Source of the DNA: Magnetospirillum aberrantis SpK
GTDB taxonomy: Bacteria; Pseudomonadota; Alphaproteobacteria; Rhodospirillales; Magnetospirillaceae
Direction: 5' to 3'
Length of the DNA stretch: 64,000 bases
Assembly (NCBI RefSeq): GCF_011022235.1
Contig: NZ_JAAIYP010000047.1
Location: 1 to 64,000 of the forward strand
In this document: in pieces, positions 27,983-37,573 of the stretch
Position numbering within the stretch: position 1 is the first letter of the stretch
Layout of the letters: each line of letters begins with the position of its first letter
Made by a program: the position numbers and the translations under genes
The notes under the pieces: generated by a model
The model's database searches: none
What the model was told of the DNA's origin: nothing
What the model saw: the letters and a program-made list of their open reading frames with translations, nothing else

Positions 27983-28678
27983 CTAAACCCCCTCTCCCAG
28001 ACGTCGGCTGAAATCGGCCAGCAACTGATCCAACACGTAAGGATCGGTGCAGGCGTGGTGCAGCCGCGCCGCCAGCGGAACCAGCATGCGCCCGCCGTCC
28101 TGATAGCGCTGGCCGAAATAAAAGAAGCTTTGCCCCACCATCTGGGTGGGCCGCCAATGCAGCGTCAGGCCGGTGAAACGCAGGTTGGGCAGGTTGCCGA
28201 CGAAATGCGCCAGACTGAAGATTTCCGGCTCGGATTGCGGGGGCGTGGCCGAACGGGCCAGGGCCAGACGCTCGCCATAGGCGGCGGCGAAAGCCGGGTA
28301 ATCCTGACCATAGACGTCCTCCAGCACCAAGGACTGGAAACGGGCGTCACCCCCCACCGCCACCGGCACGAACAACGGCGGATTGTCCAGCCGATACCAG
28401 CGGCCGTCGACCTTGCGCAGGTTGAACGACGGATGGTCGGCCAGGGCTCGCAGCAAATGCCAGGTCAGGAAGGCGAAGAACGACGGGGTCGGCTTGCCCT
28501 CTTCGCGCATGCGGCCATAGCGGACCCAACCGGCGCTGACGTCCAGTTGCAACGTCATGTCCACATGTGGGTTCTGTCCGTCCTCGGCCCCGAAGAAATC
28601 CAGGGACCACCCCAGCCAACCGGGCAATTGGGCGGGATCGACAAGATGGGGGCGAAACCGTGGGTCGATGGCGGTCAT
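27983..28678 (-). CDS. CAT-like acetyltransferase
   Basis: A 231-residue protein of the chloramphenicol acetyltransferase fold. Near the C-terminus it has LHHACTDPYVL where the family usually has HHAxxDG; the catalytic histidine is kept but the glycine is proline. FVGNLPNLRFTG and FFAFLTWHLLRAL fit the fold. Family members acetylate hydroxyl groups from acetyl-CoA. With no resistance neighbours it is more likely a housekeeping O-acetyltransferase of unknown substrate than a resistance gene. Start MTAIDPRF chosen for its fit and a GGAACG upstream; a GTG nine codons upstream is possible. Confidence 0.75.
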   Translation of the reverse strand: MTAIDPRFRPHLVDPAQLPGWLGWSLDFFGAEDGQNPHVDMTLQLDVSAGWVRYGRMREEGKPTPSFFAFLTWHLLRALADHPSFNLRKVDGRWYRLDNPPLFVPVAVGGDARFQSLVLEDVYGQDYPAFAAAYGERLALARSATPPQSEPEIFSLAHFVGNLPNLRFTGLTLHWRPTQMVGQSFFYFGQRYQDGGRMLVPLAARLHHACTDPYVLDQLLADFSRRLGEGV

Positions 28679-28747
28679 GACGCGAGACGTTCCAGCAAGG
28701 GGCACAAGCCCCCGAAAGGAAACACGGCCGCCACCGCCGCCAAAGAC

Positions 28748-28779
28748 AAAAAAAGCGGCCGCCGGTTGCCCGGCGGCCG
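28748..28779 (-). terminator. Rho-independent terminator after the malyl-CoA lyase gene
   Basis: Ten-base perfect stem (CGGCCGCCGG, loop, CCGGCGGCCG) with a four-base loop; on the minus strand it is followed by a run of T. It lies 32 bases past the stop of the aldolase gene at 28811. Confidence 0.9.
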
Positions 28780-28810
28780 TATCCAGGGTTTCCCTTGAGG
28801 CACGGGGAAT

Positions 28811-29857
28811 TTACAGGCCGTATTTTTCCGCCAGGACCGGGTCCTTGGCGGCCACGCGCTTGGCGAGGTCGACGATCACCTTGGCCTGCTTCCAGGTGGC
28901 GTCATCTTGCATCTTGCCGTCGATCATCACCGCGCCGGTGCCGTCGGGCATGGCGTCCAGAATCTTCTTGGCAAAAAGAACTTCGTTCACGTCGGGACTG
29001 AACACCGCCTTGGCGATGTCGATCTGGCTGGGGTGCAGCGACCACGCGCCGGCACAGCCCAACAGGAAGGCGTTGCGGAATTGCGCCTCGCACGCCGCCG
29101 AATCCGAGAAATCGCCGAACGGACCATAGAACGCCTTGATCCCGGCGGACTGACAGGCGTCGACCATCTTGGCCACGGTGTAATGCCACAGATCCTGCTG
29201 GAACAAGGTGCGCGGCGCCTCGCCCTGGGCGTCCTGCAACACGCCATAGAACGGATGGCCGCCGCCGACCCGCGTCGTCTTCATGCCGCGCGACGCCGCC
29301 AGATCGGCCGGGCCCAAGCTCATGCCGTGCATGCGGGGACTGGCTTGGGCGATGGCCGCGACGTTTTCCACACCCAGCGCCGTCTCCAGGATGGCGTGGA
29401 TCATGATCGGGCGCTTGACGTTGTGCCTGGCTTCGAGCTGGGCCAGCAACTGGTCGAGATAGTGGATGTCCCACGGCCCTTCCACCTTGGGCAGCATGAT
29501 CACGTCCACCTTGTCGCCGGCGGCGGCGACGATCTCGGTGACGTCGTCCAGGAACCACGGGCTGTTCAGGCAATTGACGCGGGTCCACAGTGAACAGCCG
29601 CCAAGGTCGGCGTTCTTCGCCACCTCGACGAAGCCGGCGCGGGCCGCCTCTTTCGCGTCGGCGGGGATGGCGTCTTCCAGGTTGCCCAAAAGCACGTCCA
29701 CGTTCTTCGCCATCTCGGGCACCTTGGCCCGCATCTTCTCCACATGCGGCGGGAAGAAGTGGATCATGCGCTCAAGCGTCACCGGCACCTCGCGATAGGG
29801 AGCGGGAGCACCGATGGCCAGCGGCTCGAAGAACTTCTTGGGCGGCTTGACGGTCAT
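28811..29857 (-). CDS. mcl: Malyl-CoA / beta-methylmalyl-CoA lyase, Chloroflexus type
   Basis: A 348-residue HpcH/HpaI-family aldolase. Landmarks: [31 protein letters not shown] (the acidic residues bind Mg), [29 protein letters not shown] and [21 protein letters not shown]. Length and these segments fit, as I remember it, the Chloroflexus aurantiacus lyase that splits malyl-CoA and beta-methylmalyl-CoA, rather than the shorter Mcl1 of Rhodobacter. It would release glyoxylate plus acetyl- or propionyl-CoA. With methylmalonyl-CoA mutase 1.2 kb away it suggests acetate or propionate handling through the ethylmalonyl-CoA or a related pathway. Its own promoter seems to lie at 29899-29926. Confidence 0.87.
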   Translation of the reverse strand: MTVKPPKKFFEPLAIGAPAPYREVPVTLERMIHFFPPHVEKMRAKVPEMAKNVDVLLGNLEDAIPADAKEAARAGFVEVAKNADLGGCSLWTRVNCLNSPWFLDDVTEIVAAAGDKVDVIMLPKVEGPWDIHYLDQLLAQLEARHNVKRPIMIHAILETALGVENVAAIAQASPRMHGMSLGPADLAASRGMKTTRVGGGHPFYGVLQDAQGEAPRTLFQQDLWHYTVAKMVDACQSAGIKAFYGPFGDFSDSAACEAQFRNAFLLGCAGAWSLHPSQIDIAKAVFSPDVNEVLFAKKILDAMPDGTGAVMIDGKMQDDATWKQAKVIVDLAKRVAAKDPVLAEKYGL

Positions 29858-29898
29858 GGGAAACGCAATCCTCTTACCTGGAAAACTGTGTTACGGTA

Positions 29899-29926
29899 AT
29901 AATATTCCGTTTTGTGCGTCGCACAA
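29899..29926 (-). promoter_or_regulatory. Promoter with operator palindrome upstream of mcl
   Basis: On the minus strand TTGTGC, 16 bases, then TATTAT gives a plausible sigma-70 promoter, 41 bases before the mcl start. The -35 box is part of the perfect palindrome TTGTGCG-A-CGCACAA (29912-29926), so a regulator bound there would cover it. A second imperfect palindrome (29893-29910) overlaps the -10 box. Confidence 0.5.
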
Positions 29927-29935
29927 GGTGGAAAA

Positions 29936-30802
29936 TTAGAAATCTGCCGCCCCCTGCCGCAACCCACGCACGATCTCGACGTAATCCGGTTCGTCGTCCG
30001 GGTTCAGGTAACCGTGGCGCACCAGGAAATCGACCAGCACCAGATTGACGTTGAACTTGAAGGCGTCGGTGTCGCGCACCAGGGCGGCGATCTCGGTCAC
30101 CTCCATCACCCGGAAATCCTCGATCTCGCCATCGGTGTTGCGCGGGGCGAAACCAACCGGCACGCTCAAATCGAAGCAGAACATGGTGTCCGGCTTGAGC
30201 CCCCAGCGGTCCTCGTGACAATAGGAAATGGCGCCGACGGGACGCGCGGTGCGGGCCAGATCGGGACCGACATCCGCTTCCTCGGCCGCTTCCTTCAGCA
30301 GGTTTTCCATCAGGCCCAGTTCCGCCGGCTGGCCCCCGGCGATCATGTTGTCCAGCTTGCCCGGCGCCACCGCGCGGTCGGCGGCGCGCCGCGCGATCCA
30401 CAATTGCCGGGATTCCGGTACGTCCGCGACGACACCGTTGACGTGGATGCCATAGGCCCGCACCCCGAACAGGCTGACCAGGGCGCGGTCGACGTTCATC
30501 ACCACCGGCGCGTTCCATCCCGCCGCCACCCGGTACCATTCGCCCTTGAGCCGCGGCGCGCCGTGGCGTTCGGCCAGTCCGACGCAAGCCTCGGCCACCG
30601 CTTGCGTCCGGTCCTCGGGCGTCGCCAGGGCCGGACACAGCCAGACGCTGTCCTCGCCCACCTCGAACACCTTGCCCCACTCGGCCAGCCACGGCAGATG
30701 GTCGCGCCGTACCCAACCGACGCGCACACCCGCCACCACCAAAGGCACGAACCGCCCCAGATCGTGGGTGTTGCAGGCGCGGATGTGGTCAAGGAAAGCC
30801 AT
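29936..30802 (-). CDS. Nudix hydrolase with DUF4743 domain
   Basis: A 288-residue protein with an N-terminal DUF4743 domain (about 1-120) and a Nudix domain (about 120-270). The Nudix box GGQPAELGLMENLLKEAAEEADV (split: GGQPAELGLMEN and LLKEAAEEADV) keeps the EAAEE core but has Lys for Arg and lacks the usual first Glu and second Gly. Eukaryotic relatives with this layout hydrolyse damaged forms of thiamine diphosphate, so a clean-up role is plausible. Start ATG at 30802. It lies upstream of mcl on the same strand but the 78-base gap holds a promoter-like site. Confidence 0.85.
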   Translation of the reverse strand: MAFLDHIRACNTHDLGRFVPLVVAGVRVGWVRRDHLPWLAEWGKVFEVGEDSVWLCPALATPEDRTQAVAEACVGLAERHGAPRLKGEWYRVAAGWNAPVVMNVDRALVSLFGVRAYGIHVNGVVADVPESRQLWIARRAADRAVAPGKLDNMIAGGQPAELGLMENLLKEAAEEADVGPDLARTARPVGAISYCHEDRWGLKPDTMFCFDLSVPVGFAPRNTDGEIEDFRVMEVTEIAALVRDTDAFKFNVNLVLVDFLVRHGYLNPDDEPDYVEIVRGLRQGAADF

Positions 30803-30923
30803 GGGGAAACTCCGTGGAATGCCTGGGCCAAGGCAAACACCGCCAAGGGTCGGCCGTCAACGGCGCAAAGATCGAATCCTGGCGGCGATGACAATGGTGT
30901 GACCATCAACCGCGCATGCCCAT

Positions 30924-30979
30924 CTTGCGCAAGGAAATTGCGCGCGCTCGTGGACGAAAGCTTGGCGTCTGGCTATACT
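30924..30979 (+). promoter_or_regulatory. Promoter and paired palindromes upstream of the mutase gene
   Basis: TGGACG (30951-30956), 17 bases and TATACT (30974-30979) form a possible sigma-70 promoter. Just upstream are TTGCGCAA (30925-30932) and TTGCGCGC (30938-30945), 13 bases apart start to start. This resembles in layout the paired TTTGCAAA sites of the Rhodobacter propionate regulator PccR, though the sequence differs. The similarity is inference. Confidence 0.4.
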
Positions 30980-31023
30980 CGCGCGCTCCCGGACGAGGAA
31001 ACGGGGAATTTGGAGGAGAGGAC

Positions 31024-33174
31024 ATGACCGATTTTGCCAAGAAGACCCTTGCCGATTGGGACGCCCTGGCGTCCAAGGACCTCAAGGGCAAGTCGCCGGA
31101 CACCCTGAACTGGGAAACCCCGGAAGGCATTCTGGTCAAGCCTCTCTATACCGCCGCCGACCTGGAAGGCCTTGAGAACCTGGACACCCTGCCCGGTTTC
31201 CCGCCGTTCCTGCGCGGGCCGCGCGCCACCATGTACTCGGCCCGGCCGTGGACCGTGCGCCAGTACGCCGGCTTCTCCACCGCCGAGGAATCCAACGCCT
31301 TCTACCGCAAGAACCTGGCCGCCGGCCAACAGGGCATCTCGGTGGCGTTCGACCTTGCCACCCATCGCGGCTATGACAGCGATCATCCGCGCGTGGTCGG
31401 CGACGTCGGCAAGGCCGGCGTGGCCATCGATTCCGTCGAGGACATGAAGATCCTGTTCGACGGCATCCCGCTGGACAAGATGTCGGTCTCGATGACCATG
31501 AACGGCGCCGTTCTTCCCGTGCTGGCCGGCTATATCGTCGCCGCCGAGGAACAGGGTGTGAGCCAGGACCTGCTGTCCGGCACCATCCAAAACGACATCC
31601 TGAAGGAGTTCATGGTCCGCAACACCTACATCTATCCGCCGGCCCCCAGCATGCGGATCATCGCGGACATCATCGACTACACCTCGAAGAACATGCCGAA
31701 GTTCAACTCCATTTCGATCTCCGGCTACCACATGCAGGAAGCCGGCGCGACGGCGGTGCAGGAACTGGCCTTCACCCTGGCCGACGGCCTGGAATACGTC
31801 CGCGCCGCCTTGGGCCGCGGCCTCAAGATCGACGACTTCGCCGGGCGCCTGTCGTTCTTCTGGGCGATCGGCATGAACTTCTTCATGGAAGTCGCCAAGA
31901 TGCGCGCCGGCCGCCTGTTGTGGGCCCGCATCATCAAGCAGTTCGATCCGCAGAAGCCGGCCTCCATGGCCCTGCGCACCCACTGCCAGACCTCGGGCGT
32001 GTCGCTGACCGAGAAGGACGCCTACAACAACGTCATCCGCACCACCATCGAGGCCATGGCCGCGGTGCTGGGCGGCACCCAGTCGTTGCACACCAACGCG
32101 CTGGACGAAGCCATCGCCCTGCCGACTCCGTTCTCGGCCCGCATCGCCCGCAACACCCAGTTGATCATCCAGGAAGAGACCGGCATCCCGCATGTGGTCG
32201 ACCCGCTGGCCGGCTCGTACTATGTCGAAAGCCTGACCAACGCCATCGCCGAGGAAGCCTGGAAGCTGATCCAGGAGGTCGAGGCGCTGGGCGGCATGAC
32301 CAAGGCCGTCGAGTCGGGCATGCCCAAGATGAAGATCGAGGAAGCCGCCGCCCGCCGTCAGGCCCGCATCGACCGCGGCGAGGAAGTGGTGGTCGGCGTC
32401 AACAAGTACCAGCCGGCCGAGGAAGCCCCCATCGAGATCCTGGAGGTGGACAACACCAAGGTCCGCGAATCCCAGATCGCCCGTCTCAAGCAGGTCAAGG
32501 CCACCCGTGACCAGGCGGCGGTCGACGCCGCCCTGGCCGCGCTGACCAAGGCCGCCGAAAGCGGCGAAGGCAACCTGTTGGAACTGGCCGTGATCGCCAC
32601 CCGTGCGCGGGCCACCGTCGGCGAAATCTCGGACGCGATGGAAAAGGCCTTCACCCGCCACCGCGCCGTCAACCGCACCATCTCGGGAGTCTATGGCGGC
32701 GTGTACAAGGACGACGAAAACTTCGCCAAGCTCAAGGCCGACATCGACGCCTTCGCGCGTGATGAAGGCCGCCGCCCGCGCATGCTGGTGGTCAAGATGG
32801 GCCAGGACGGCCACGACCGCGGCGCCAAGGTGATCGCCACCGCGTTCGCCGACATCGGCTTCGACGTGGACGTCGGCCCGCTGTTCCAGACCCCGGAAGA
32901 GGCTGCCCGCCAAGCGGTCGAGAACGACGTGCACATCGTCGCCGCCTCGAGCCTGGCCGCCGGCCACAAGACCCTGGTCCCCGCCCTGATCGAGGATTTG
33001 AAGAAACAGGGCGCCGGCGACATCCTGGTGGTTACCGGCGGCGTCATCCCGCAACAGGATTACGACTTCCTGTACAAGGCGGGCGTCGCCGCCGTCTACG
33101 GCCCGGGCACCAACATTCCCAAGGCCGCCGCAGAAATCCTCGAGCTTCTCAAGAAGAAGAAGTCCGCCGCGTAA
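31024..33174 (+). CDS. scpA: Methylmalonyl-CoA mutase
   Basis: A 716-residue single-chain mutase. The catalytic TIM barrel (about 1-560) has the substrate segment [20 protein letters not shown], with the tyrosine important for mutase chemistry, and [14 protein letters not shown]. The C-terminal domain (about 580-716) binds adenosylcobalamin through [13 protein letters not shown], the DxHxxG base-off motif. It interconverts (R)-methylmalonyl-CoA and succinyl-CoA. Length and motifs fit methylmalonyl- rather than ethylmalonyl-CoA mutase. Start preceded by TTTGGAGGAGAG. No MeaB chaperone or carboxylase gene is adjacent. Strong terminator downstream. Confidence 0.96.
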   Translation: MTDFAKKTLADWDALASKDLKGKSPDTLNWETPEGILVKPLYTAADLEGLENLDTLPGFPPFLRGPRATMYSARPWTVRQYAGFSTAEESNAFYRKNLAAGQQGISVAFDLATHRGYDSDHPRVVGDVGKAGVAIDSVEDMKILFDGIPLDKMSVSMTMNGAVLPVLAGYIVAAEEQGVSQDLLSGTIQNDILKEFMVRNTYIYPPAPSMRIIADIIDYTSKNMPKFNSISISGYHMQEAGATAVQELAFTLADGLEYVRAALGRGLKIDDFAGRLSFFWAIGMNFFMEVAKMRAGRLLWARIIKQFDPQKPASMALRTHCQTSGVSLTEKDAYNNVIRTTIEAMAAVLGGTQSLHTNALDEAIALPTPFSARIARNTQLIIQEETGIPHVVDPLAGSYYVESLTNAIAEEAWKLIQEVEALGGMTKAVESGMPKMKIEEAAARRQARIDRGEEVVVGVNKYQPAEEAPIEILEVDNTKVRESQIARLKQVKATRDQAAVDAALAALTKAAESGEGNLLELAVIATRARATVGEISDAMEKAFTRHRAVNRTISGVYGGVYKDDENFAKLKADIDAFARDEGRRPRMLVVKMGQDGHDRGAKVIATAFADIGFDVDVGPLFQTPEEAARQAVENDVHIVAASSLAAGHKTLVPALIEDLKKQGAGDILVVTGGVIPQQDYDFLYKAGVAAVYGPGTNIPKAAAEILELLKKKKSAA

Positions 33175-33197
33175 ACTGACGGACACTCCGACGAGCG

Positions 33198-33225
33198 AAC
33201 GGCCGGGCGAAAGCCCGGCCGTTTT
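33198..33225 (+). terminator. Rho-independent terminator after the mutase gene
   Basis: Eleven-base stem (AACGGCCGGGC) with a GAAA tetraloop followed by TTTT, 24 bases after the stop codon. A second, shorter copy lies 38 bases further on. Confidence 0.92.
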
Positions 33226-33241
33226 GCGTCAAACCCATTGG

Positions 33242-33265
33242 CGGGCGAAAGCCCGGCCGTTTTGC
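33242..33265 (+). repeat. Direct duplicate of the terminator core
   Basis: Exact 24-base copy of 33204-33227 (CGGGCGAAAGCCCGG then CCGTTTTGC). Only the inner five base pairs of the stem remain, followed by TTTT. It ends 10 bases before the stop of the opposite-strand gene, so it may act as a backup terminator. Confidence 0.8.
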
Positions 33266-33275
33266 CTTACCGGCA

Positions 33276-34031
33276 TCAGAGATTGCGGCTTGCCCGTTTG
33301 ACGATGTAGGCGGTGGCCTTGCCCGCGCCTTGCGACCACTCGGCGCACACCTCGCGCACCCAGTCGGGATGATCCTTGCCGGCGTCGTTCAGCCAGTTGG
33401 CCACCGAATCCTGGACGTAACGGTCGGGATCGGCGCAAAGCGGCTGCAACACCTTGAGGCCGGGGCGGGGATCGGCGCGCAGGGCCCCCACATGGGCGCA
33501 CCACACACCGCGCGGCCGCGTCGCCTCGCTGGCGAAGCGGCGCAGATAGGGCGACGCCTCGGCCGTCCACGGTGTCAGCATATCCAGCGCCCGGACCGGT
33601 TCGGCGACGATGGCGGCGCGAATGCCCAGCCATGCCCATTCGCGTACGCCGAAATGCGGATCGTCGGCTAGCGGCCGGATCATCATCAGCCGTTCCTCAA
33701 GGCTAAGATGCGGCAACAAGCCGATGGCATAAGCCGACCAGCCGCGCACGGTGTCCGAGGGATGCTCGGCCAACTCGACCACCGCTGCCTCGCCGCGTGC
33801 GTCCAGCACCAGTCGCGCGGCCAAGGCCATGCGGCGGGTGATACCGTCGCCCGCCGCCGCCCGCAACGGCGCCGGGTCGATGCCGGGACAGGTGGCTTCC
33901 ATCAGGGCGGCGAAATCGATGGCCAGCCCCTCGGGCAGGCTCATGGTCTCGGCGGTGCCGGCGGTGAGCGCCGCCAGCACCGCCGGGTCGATGTCGGCGC
34001 GCGAGCGGGCGCCTTTACGAGTCGCGGGCAA
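33276..34031 (-). CDS. AlkD-like HEAT-repeat DNA alkylation repair protein
   Basis: A 251-residue all-helical protein. Repeated hydrophobic helix pairs (VRGWSAYAIGLLPHLS, VREWAWLGIRAAIVAEP, VQDSVANWLNDAGKDHPDWV) match HEAT-like repeats of the DNA alkylation repair family, which remove alkylated bases or bind lesions. The VANWLND and KDHPDWV signatures are typical. Whether the catalytic acid is kept cannot be decided without alignment. It follows purD by 12 bases on the same strand, so the two probably share a transcript. Confidence 0.75.
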   Translation of the reverse strand: MPATRKGARSRADIDPAVLAALTAGTAETMSLPEGLAIDFAALMEATCPGIDPAPLRAAAGDGITRRMALAARLVLDARGEAAVVELAEHPSDTVRGWSAYAIGLLPHLSLEERLMMIRPLADDPHFGVREWAWLGIRAAIVAEPVRALDMLTPWTAEASPYLRRFASEATRPRGVWCAHVGALRADPRPGLKVLQPLCADPDRYVQDSVANWLNDAGKDHPDWVREVCAEWSQGAGKATAYIVKRASRNL

Positions 34032-34043
34032 GGGCGCGCCCGG

Positions 34044-35324
34044 TCAGGATTCGCACGCCAAGGCACGCCAAGCGATATCGCGACGGCAGAAGCCCTCGGG
34101 CCAGCGGATGCGGTCCACCGCCTGATAGGCGCGTTCGCGCGCTTCCTTGACCGTGGCGCCAGTGGCGGTGACGCCCAGCACGCGGCCGCCGGTGGCGACG
34201 ACCTCGCCCTCGGAATTGCGCGCGGTGCCGGCATGCAGGACGGTGACGCCCTCGACCACGTTGGCGTCGTCCAGACCGCGAACGACCGTGTTCTTCTTAT
34301 AGGAACCGGGATAGCCCTCGGCCGCCATCACCACCACCAGGGCGCAATCGTCGCGCCATTCCAGGGTGACGCCCGACAAATTGCCCTCGGCCCCGGCCAA
34401 CAGCACCGGCAACAGGTCGGATTTCAGCCGCGCCATCAACACCTGACATTCCGGGTCACCGAAACGCACGTTGTATTCCAGCAGCTTGGGGCCTTGCTTG
34501 GTGATCATCAGCCCGGCGAACAAGACACCGGTGAAGGGCTTGCCATCCTCGGCCATGGTGCGGATGGCCGGCAGGACGCAGCGTTCCATCACCTCGGCCT
34601 GAAGCTCGGGCGTCAGCACCGGCGCGGGGGAATAGGCCCCCATGCCGCCGGTGTTGGGGCCGGTGTCGCCATCGCCCACCCGCTTGTGGTCCTGGGCGCC
34701 GACCAGGGGAATGGCGGTGTTGCCGTCGCACAGGGCGAAGAAGCTGATTTCCTCGCCGTCCAGGAACTCCTCGATCACCAGTTCGGAACCGGCGTCGCCG
34801 AACACCTTGTCGCCCATCATGTCATCGACGGCCTTCAGGGCCTCGTCCAGAGTCATGGCGACCACCACGCCCTTGCCCGCCGCCAGACCGTCGGTCTTGA
34901 CCACGATGGGGGCACCCTTTTCGCGGATGAAGGCCTTGGCGGCGTCGATGTCGGTGAAACGGCCGTACCAGGCGGTCGGGATGCCCGACTTCCACACCAC
35001 GTCCTTCATGAAGCCTTTCGAGCCTTCAAGCGCGGCGGCGGCGGCGGACGGACCGAACACCTTGATGCCCGCCGCCTTCAACTTGTCGGCCAGACCCAGC
35101 ACCAGCGGCGCCTCGGGCCCGACCACGACCAGATCGACGGCATTGTCGCGGGCGAAGGCCACCAAACCGTCCACGTCCTCGGCACCGATGGCGACGCATT
35201 CGGCCACCTCGGCGATGCCGGCGTTGCCCGGCGCGCACCACAATTGCGTCAGCAGGGGCGATTGCTTGAGCTTCCAGCACAACGCATGTTCGCGGCCGCC
35301 GCCGCCCACCATCAGCACCTTCAT
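34044..35324 (-). CDS. purD: Phosphoribosylamine-glycine ligase
   Basis: A 426-residue enzyme of normal length for step two of purine synthesis (phosphoribosylamine, glycine and ATP give GAR). N-terminal [22 protein letters not shown]-grasp core with [15 protein letters not shown] and the family signature around [15 protein letters not shown], and metal-binding [11 protein letters not shown]. Divergent from xseA with 93 bases between the starts. Confidence 0.98.
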   Translation of the reverse strand: MKVLMVGGGGREHALCWKLKQSPLLTQLWCAPGNAGIAEVAECVAIGAEDVDGLVAFARDNAVDLVVVGPEAPLVLGLADKLKAAGIKVFGPSAAAAALEGSKGFMKDVVWKSGIPTAWYGRFTDIDAAKAFIREKGAPIVVKTDGLAAGKGVVVAMTLDEALKAVDDMMGDKVFGDAGSELVIEEFLDGEEISFFALCDGNTAIPLVGAQDHKRVGDGDTGPNTGGMGAYSPAPVLTPELQAEVMERCVLPAIRTMAEDGKPFTGVLFAGLMITKQGPKLLEYNVRFGDPECQVLMARLKSDLLPVLLAGAEGNLSGVTLEWRDDCALVVVMAAEGYPGSYKKNTVVRGLDDANVVEGVTVLHAGTARNSEGEVVATGGRVLGVTATGATVKEARERAYQAVDRIRWPEGFCRRDIAWRALACES

Positions 35325-35417
35325 GGCGCGCCCTCCGACTTTGAAGAATCCTTGGCGGGGGTTTTAACATGGTCGCCGGGGTTTGCAATCATCGGCCCGC
35401 CGCGCCATGATCCGACC

Positions 35418-36917
35418 ATGACCGACACCCCCGCCCGCCCCGCCAGCAACGTCCCCGAATTCACCGTTTCCGAACTGTCCGGCAGCCTGAAGCGCACGGT
35501 CGAGGAAACCTTCGCCCATGTCCGGGTGCGCGGCGAAATCTCGGGCTTCAAGCGCCATTCCTCGGGCCATCTGTATTTCGCGCTGAAAGATGCCGACGCC
35601 GTGCTGGACGCGGTGTGCTGGCGCGGTCAGGCCGGACGGCTGGCCATGAACCCGGAAGACGGCATGGAGGTGGTGGCCACCGGCCGGCTCACCACCTATC
35701 CCGGCCGGTCGAAATACCAGATGGTGGTCGAGCGCATGGAACTGGCCGGCCAGGGCGCGTTGCTCAAGCTTCTGGAGGACCGCAAGCGCAAGCTGGCGGC
35801 CGAGGGGCTGTTCGACGCGGGGCGCAAACGGCCCATCCCCTTCCTGCCGGAGGTCATCGGCGTCGTCACTTCGCCCACCGGCGCGGTGATCCGCGACATC
35901 CTGCACCGTTTGGCCGACCGTTTCCCGCGCCGGGTGTTGCTGTGGCCGGTGGCGGTGCAAGGTGACGGCGCCGCCCAGCAGGTGGCGGACGCCATCCATG
36001 GCTTCAACCAACTGCCCCTGGACGGGCCGGTGCCGCGCCCCGACGTGCTGATCGTGGCGCGCGGCGGCGGGTCCATCGAGGATCTGTGGGCGTTCAACGA
36101 GGAAGTGGTGGTGCGCGCCGCCGCCGCGTCGAAAATCCCGCTGATCAGCGCGGTCGGCCACGAAACCGACACCACGCTGATCGACTTCGCCTCGGATCTG
36201 CGCGCCCCCACCCCCACGGCGGCGGCGGAAAAGGCGGTGCCGGTGCGGGCCGAACTGGTGGCCCAGGTGGCCGATTGCGGCGGCCGCATGGTGGGGTCCA
36301 TGGCGCGCGGGATCGAGGAACGCCGCGTGCGGGTCGAGCATCTCTCCCATGCCCTTCCCAATCCCCGAAGGGTGATCGAGGATTGCGCGCTCAGGCTGGA
36401 CGACCGGGTCGAACGCCTGCGTCTGGCCTTGCCCAACCTTTTGCACAAGCGCGGCGCCGACCTTGAGCGGTTGGCCGCCCGGCTCAAGCATCCGCGCGAG
36501 TTGCTGAGCGAGAAGGGCCACGCCCTGACGCAATTGTCCACACGGCTGGACCATGCCATGAAAAGCGCCGCCGCCGCCGAAAAGGCCCGCATCGACAAGG
36601 CGGGGCTCAGGCTGGAACAGATGGCCGAACGCTTGCCCCCGGCCATGGGACGTGTCCTCGACGACCGCGCCGCCCGCGTCCAGTCGCTGGCCGCGCTGCT
36701 GGAAAGCTACAGCTACAAGGGTGTCCTGACCCGCGGTTATGCCGTGGTCCGCGACGCGGCGGGCGCGGTGATGTCGGCCGCCGACGCCCAGGCCGGCGCC
36801 GGCTGGAGCGTGGAGTTCGCGGACGGCAAGACCGAGGTGGTGGTCGGCCACGGCCCGCCACCCGCCGCCCGAAAACACAAGACCAAGGACGACGGCCGCC
36901 AGGGCAGTTTGCTCTAG
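35418..36917 (+). CDS. xseA: Exodeoxyribonuclease VII large subunit
   Basis: A 499-residue protein with an N-terminal OB fold (EFTVSELSGSLKRTVEE, VRVRGEISGFKRHSSGHLYF split here) and the catalytic domain with GVVTSPTGAVIRDI, ARGGGSIEDLWAFN and AVGHETDTTLIDF. The C-terminal half is long coiled coil. With XseB it degrades single-stranded DNA; xseB is not next door. The start is set by MTDTPARP, with longer upstream readings crossing purD. Its stop overlaps the end of the opposite-strand gene by three bases. Confidence 0.97.
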   Translation: MTDTPARPASNVPEFTVSELSGSLKRTVEETFAHVRVRGEISGFKRHSSGHLYFALKDADAVLDAVCWRGQAGRLAMNPEDGMEVVATGRLTTYPGRSKYQMVVERMELAGQGALLKLLEDRKRKLAAEGLFDAGRKRPIPFLPEVIGVVTSPTGAVIRDILHRLADRFPRRVLLWPVAVQGDGAAQQVADAIHGFNQLPLDGPVPRPDVLIVARGGGSIEDLWAFNEEVVVRAAAASKIPLISAVGHETDTTLIDFASDLRAPTPTAAAEKAVPVRAELVAQVADCGGRMVGSMARGIEERRVRVEHLSHALPNPRRVIEDCALRLDDRVERLRLALPNLLHKRGADLERLAARLKHPRELLSEKGHALTQLSTRLDHAMKSAAAAEKARIDKAGLRLEQMAERLPPAMGRVLDDRAARVQSLAALLESYSYKGVLTRGYAVVRDAAGAVMSAADAQAGAGWSVEFADGKTEVVVGHGPPPAARKHKTKDDGRQGSLL

Positions 36918-37414
36918 CGGCCGATCGGTAGGTCGAGCCAGGGCGGCAAGGCGCCTTCGTAGACCAACTCGTCGACGATCTGGCGCAGGATCTGGCGCCC
37001 CATGCGGGTCGAGGCGGTACTGAGCATCATGCCGAGATGGGGCTCCAGCAGCGCGTGGATTTCCACCCGCTCGGTCGGTTCGCTTCCCAGACGGCGGCGC
37101 GGCGGGCTGACGGTGTTGATGTGGTTGAGCGCCAGTTCCTGAACCGCCGCCTTGAGCAACGTCTCGGCGGTGTTTTTTTCCAAGATGTTCTGATACTCGG
37201 GCGAAGCCCGCTCGGCCTGGGCCCACGGCTTGGCCGGCGGTTCCGGTTCGGGGGCCGCGCCACCATCCAGTTGCGCCGCCACCTTGCCAACCATGCGCGC
37301 CGCCGCCATCTCTTCGTCAGGAGTGCAGCCATTGGCGACAGTGCGCGCCATCAACGCACGCAGACGGATCAACAGCCGCTCCCGCACGGCTTCGGTCATT
37401 GGAGGAACAGCCAT
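36914..37414 (-). CDS. DUF2786-containing protein
   Basis: A 166-residue protein. Residues about 6-45 (RLLIRLRALMARTVANGCTP then DEEMAAARMVGKVAAQL) match the DUF2786 helical motif, of unknown function. The middle is Pro/Glu/Ala-rich; the rest (ILEKNTAETLLKAAVQELAL) is helical. No membrane segment. Start MAVPPM at 37414 is a guess; MTEAVRERL at 37399 is also possible, and neither has a strong ribosome site. Convergent with xseA. Confidence 0.65.
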   Translation of the reverse strand: MAVPPMTEAVRERLLIRLRALMARTVANGCTPDEEMAAARMVGKVAAQLDGGAAPEPEPPAKPWAQAERASPEYQNILEKNTAETLLKAAVQELALNHINTVSPPRRRLGSEPTERVEIHALLEPHLGMMLSTASTRMGRQILRQIVDELVYEGALPPWLDLPIGR

Positions 37415-37573
37415 CGCACCCGAACAAGAAAAACACACGCTGAACAACAGTGTAGCGGGTGCCTGGGGCGCTGTCGACGTGACCGCGCGACACGGAAACA
37501 ACATGCACAGGACAGGTGACTTCCGAACGATCTGTGCCTAAAGTTGCCACGCAGAAGCGGGAAGGAGGCCAGG

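Noticed and set aside
27983-28678. Calling the CAT-like gene an antibiotic resistance gene
   Set aside because: No resistance context, and the usual glycine after the catalytic motif is replaced; assignment of substrate is not supported.
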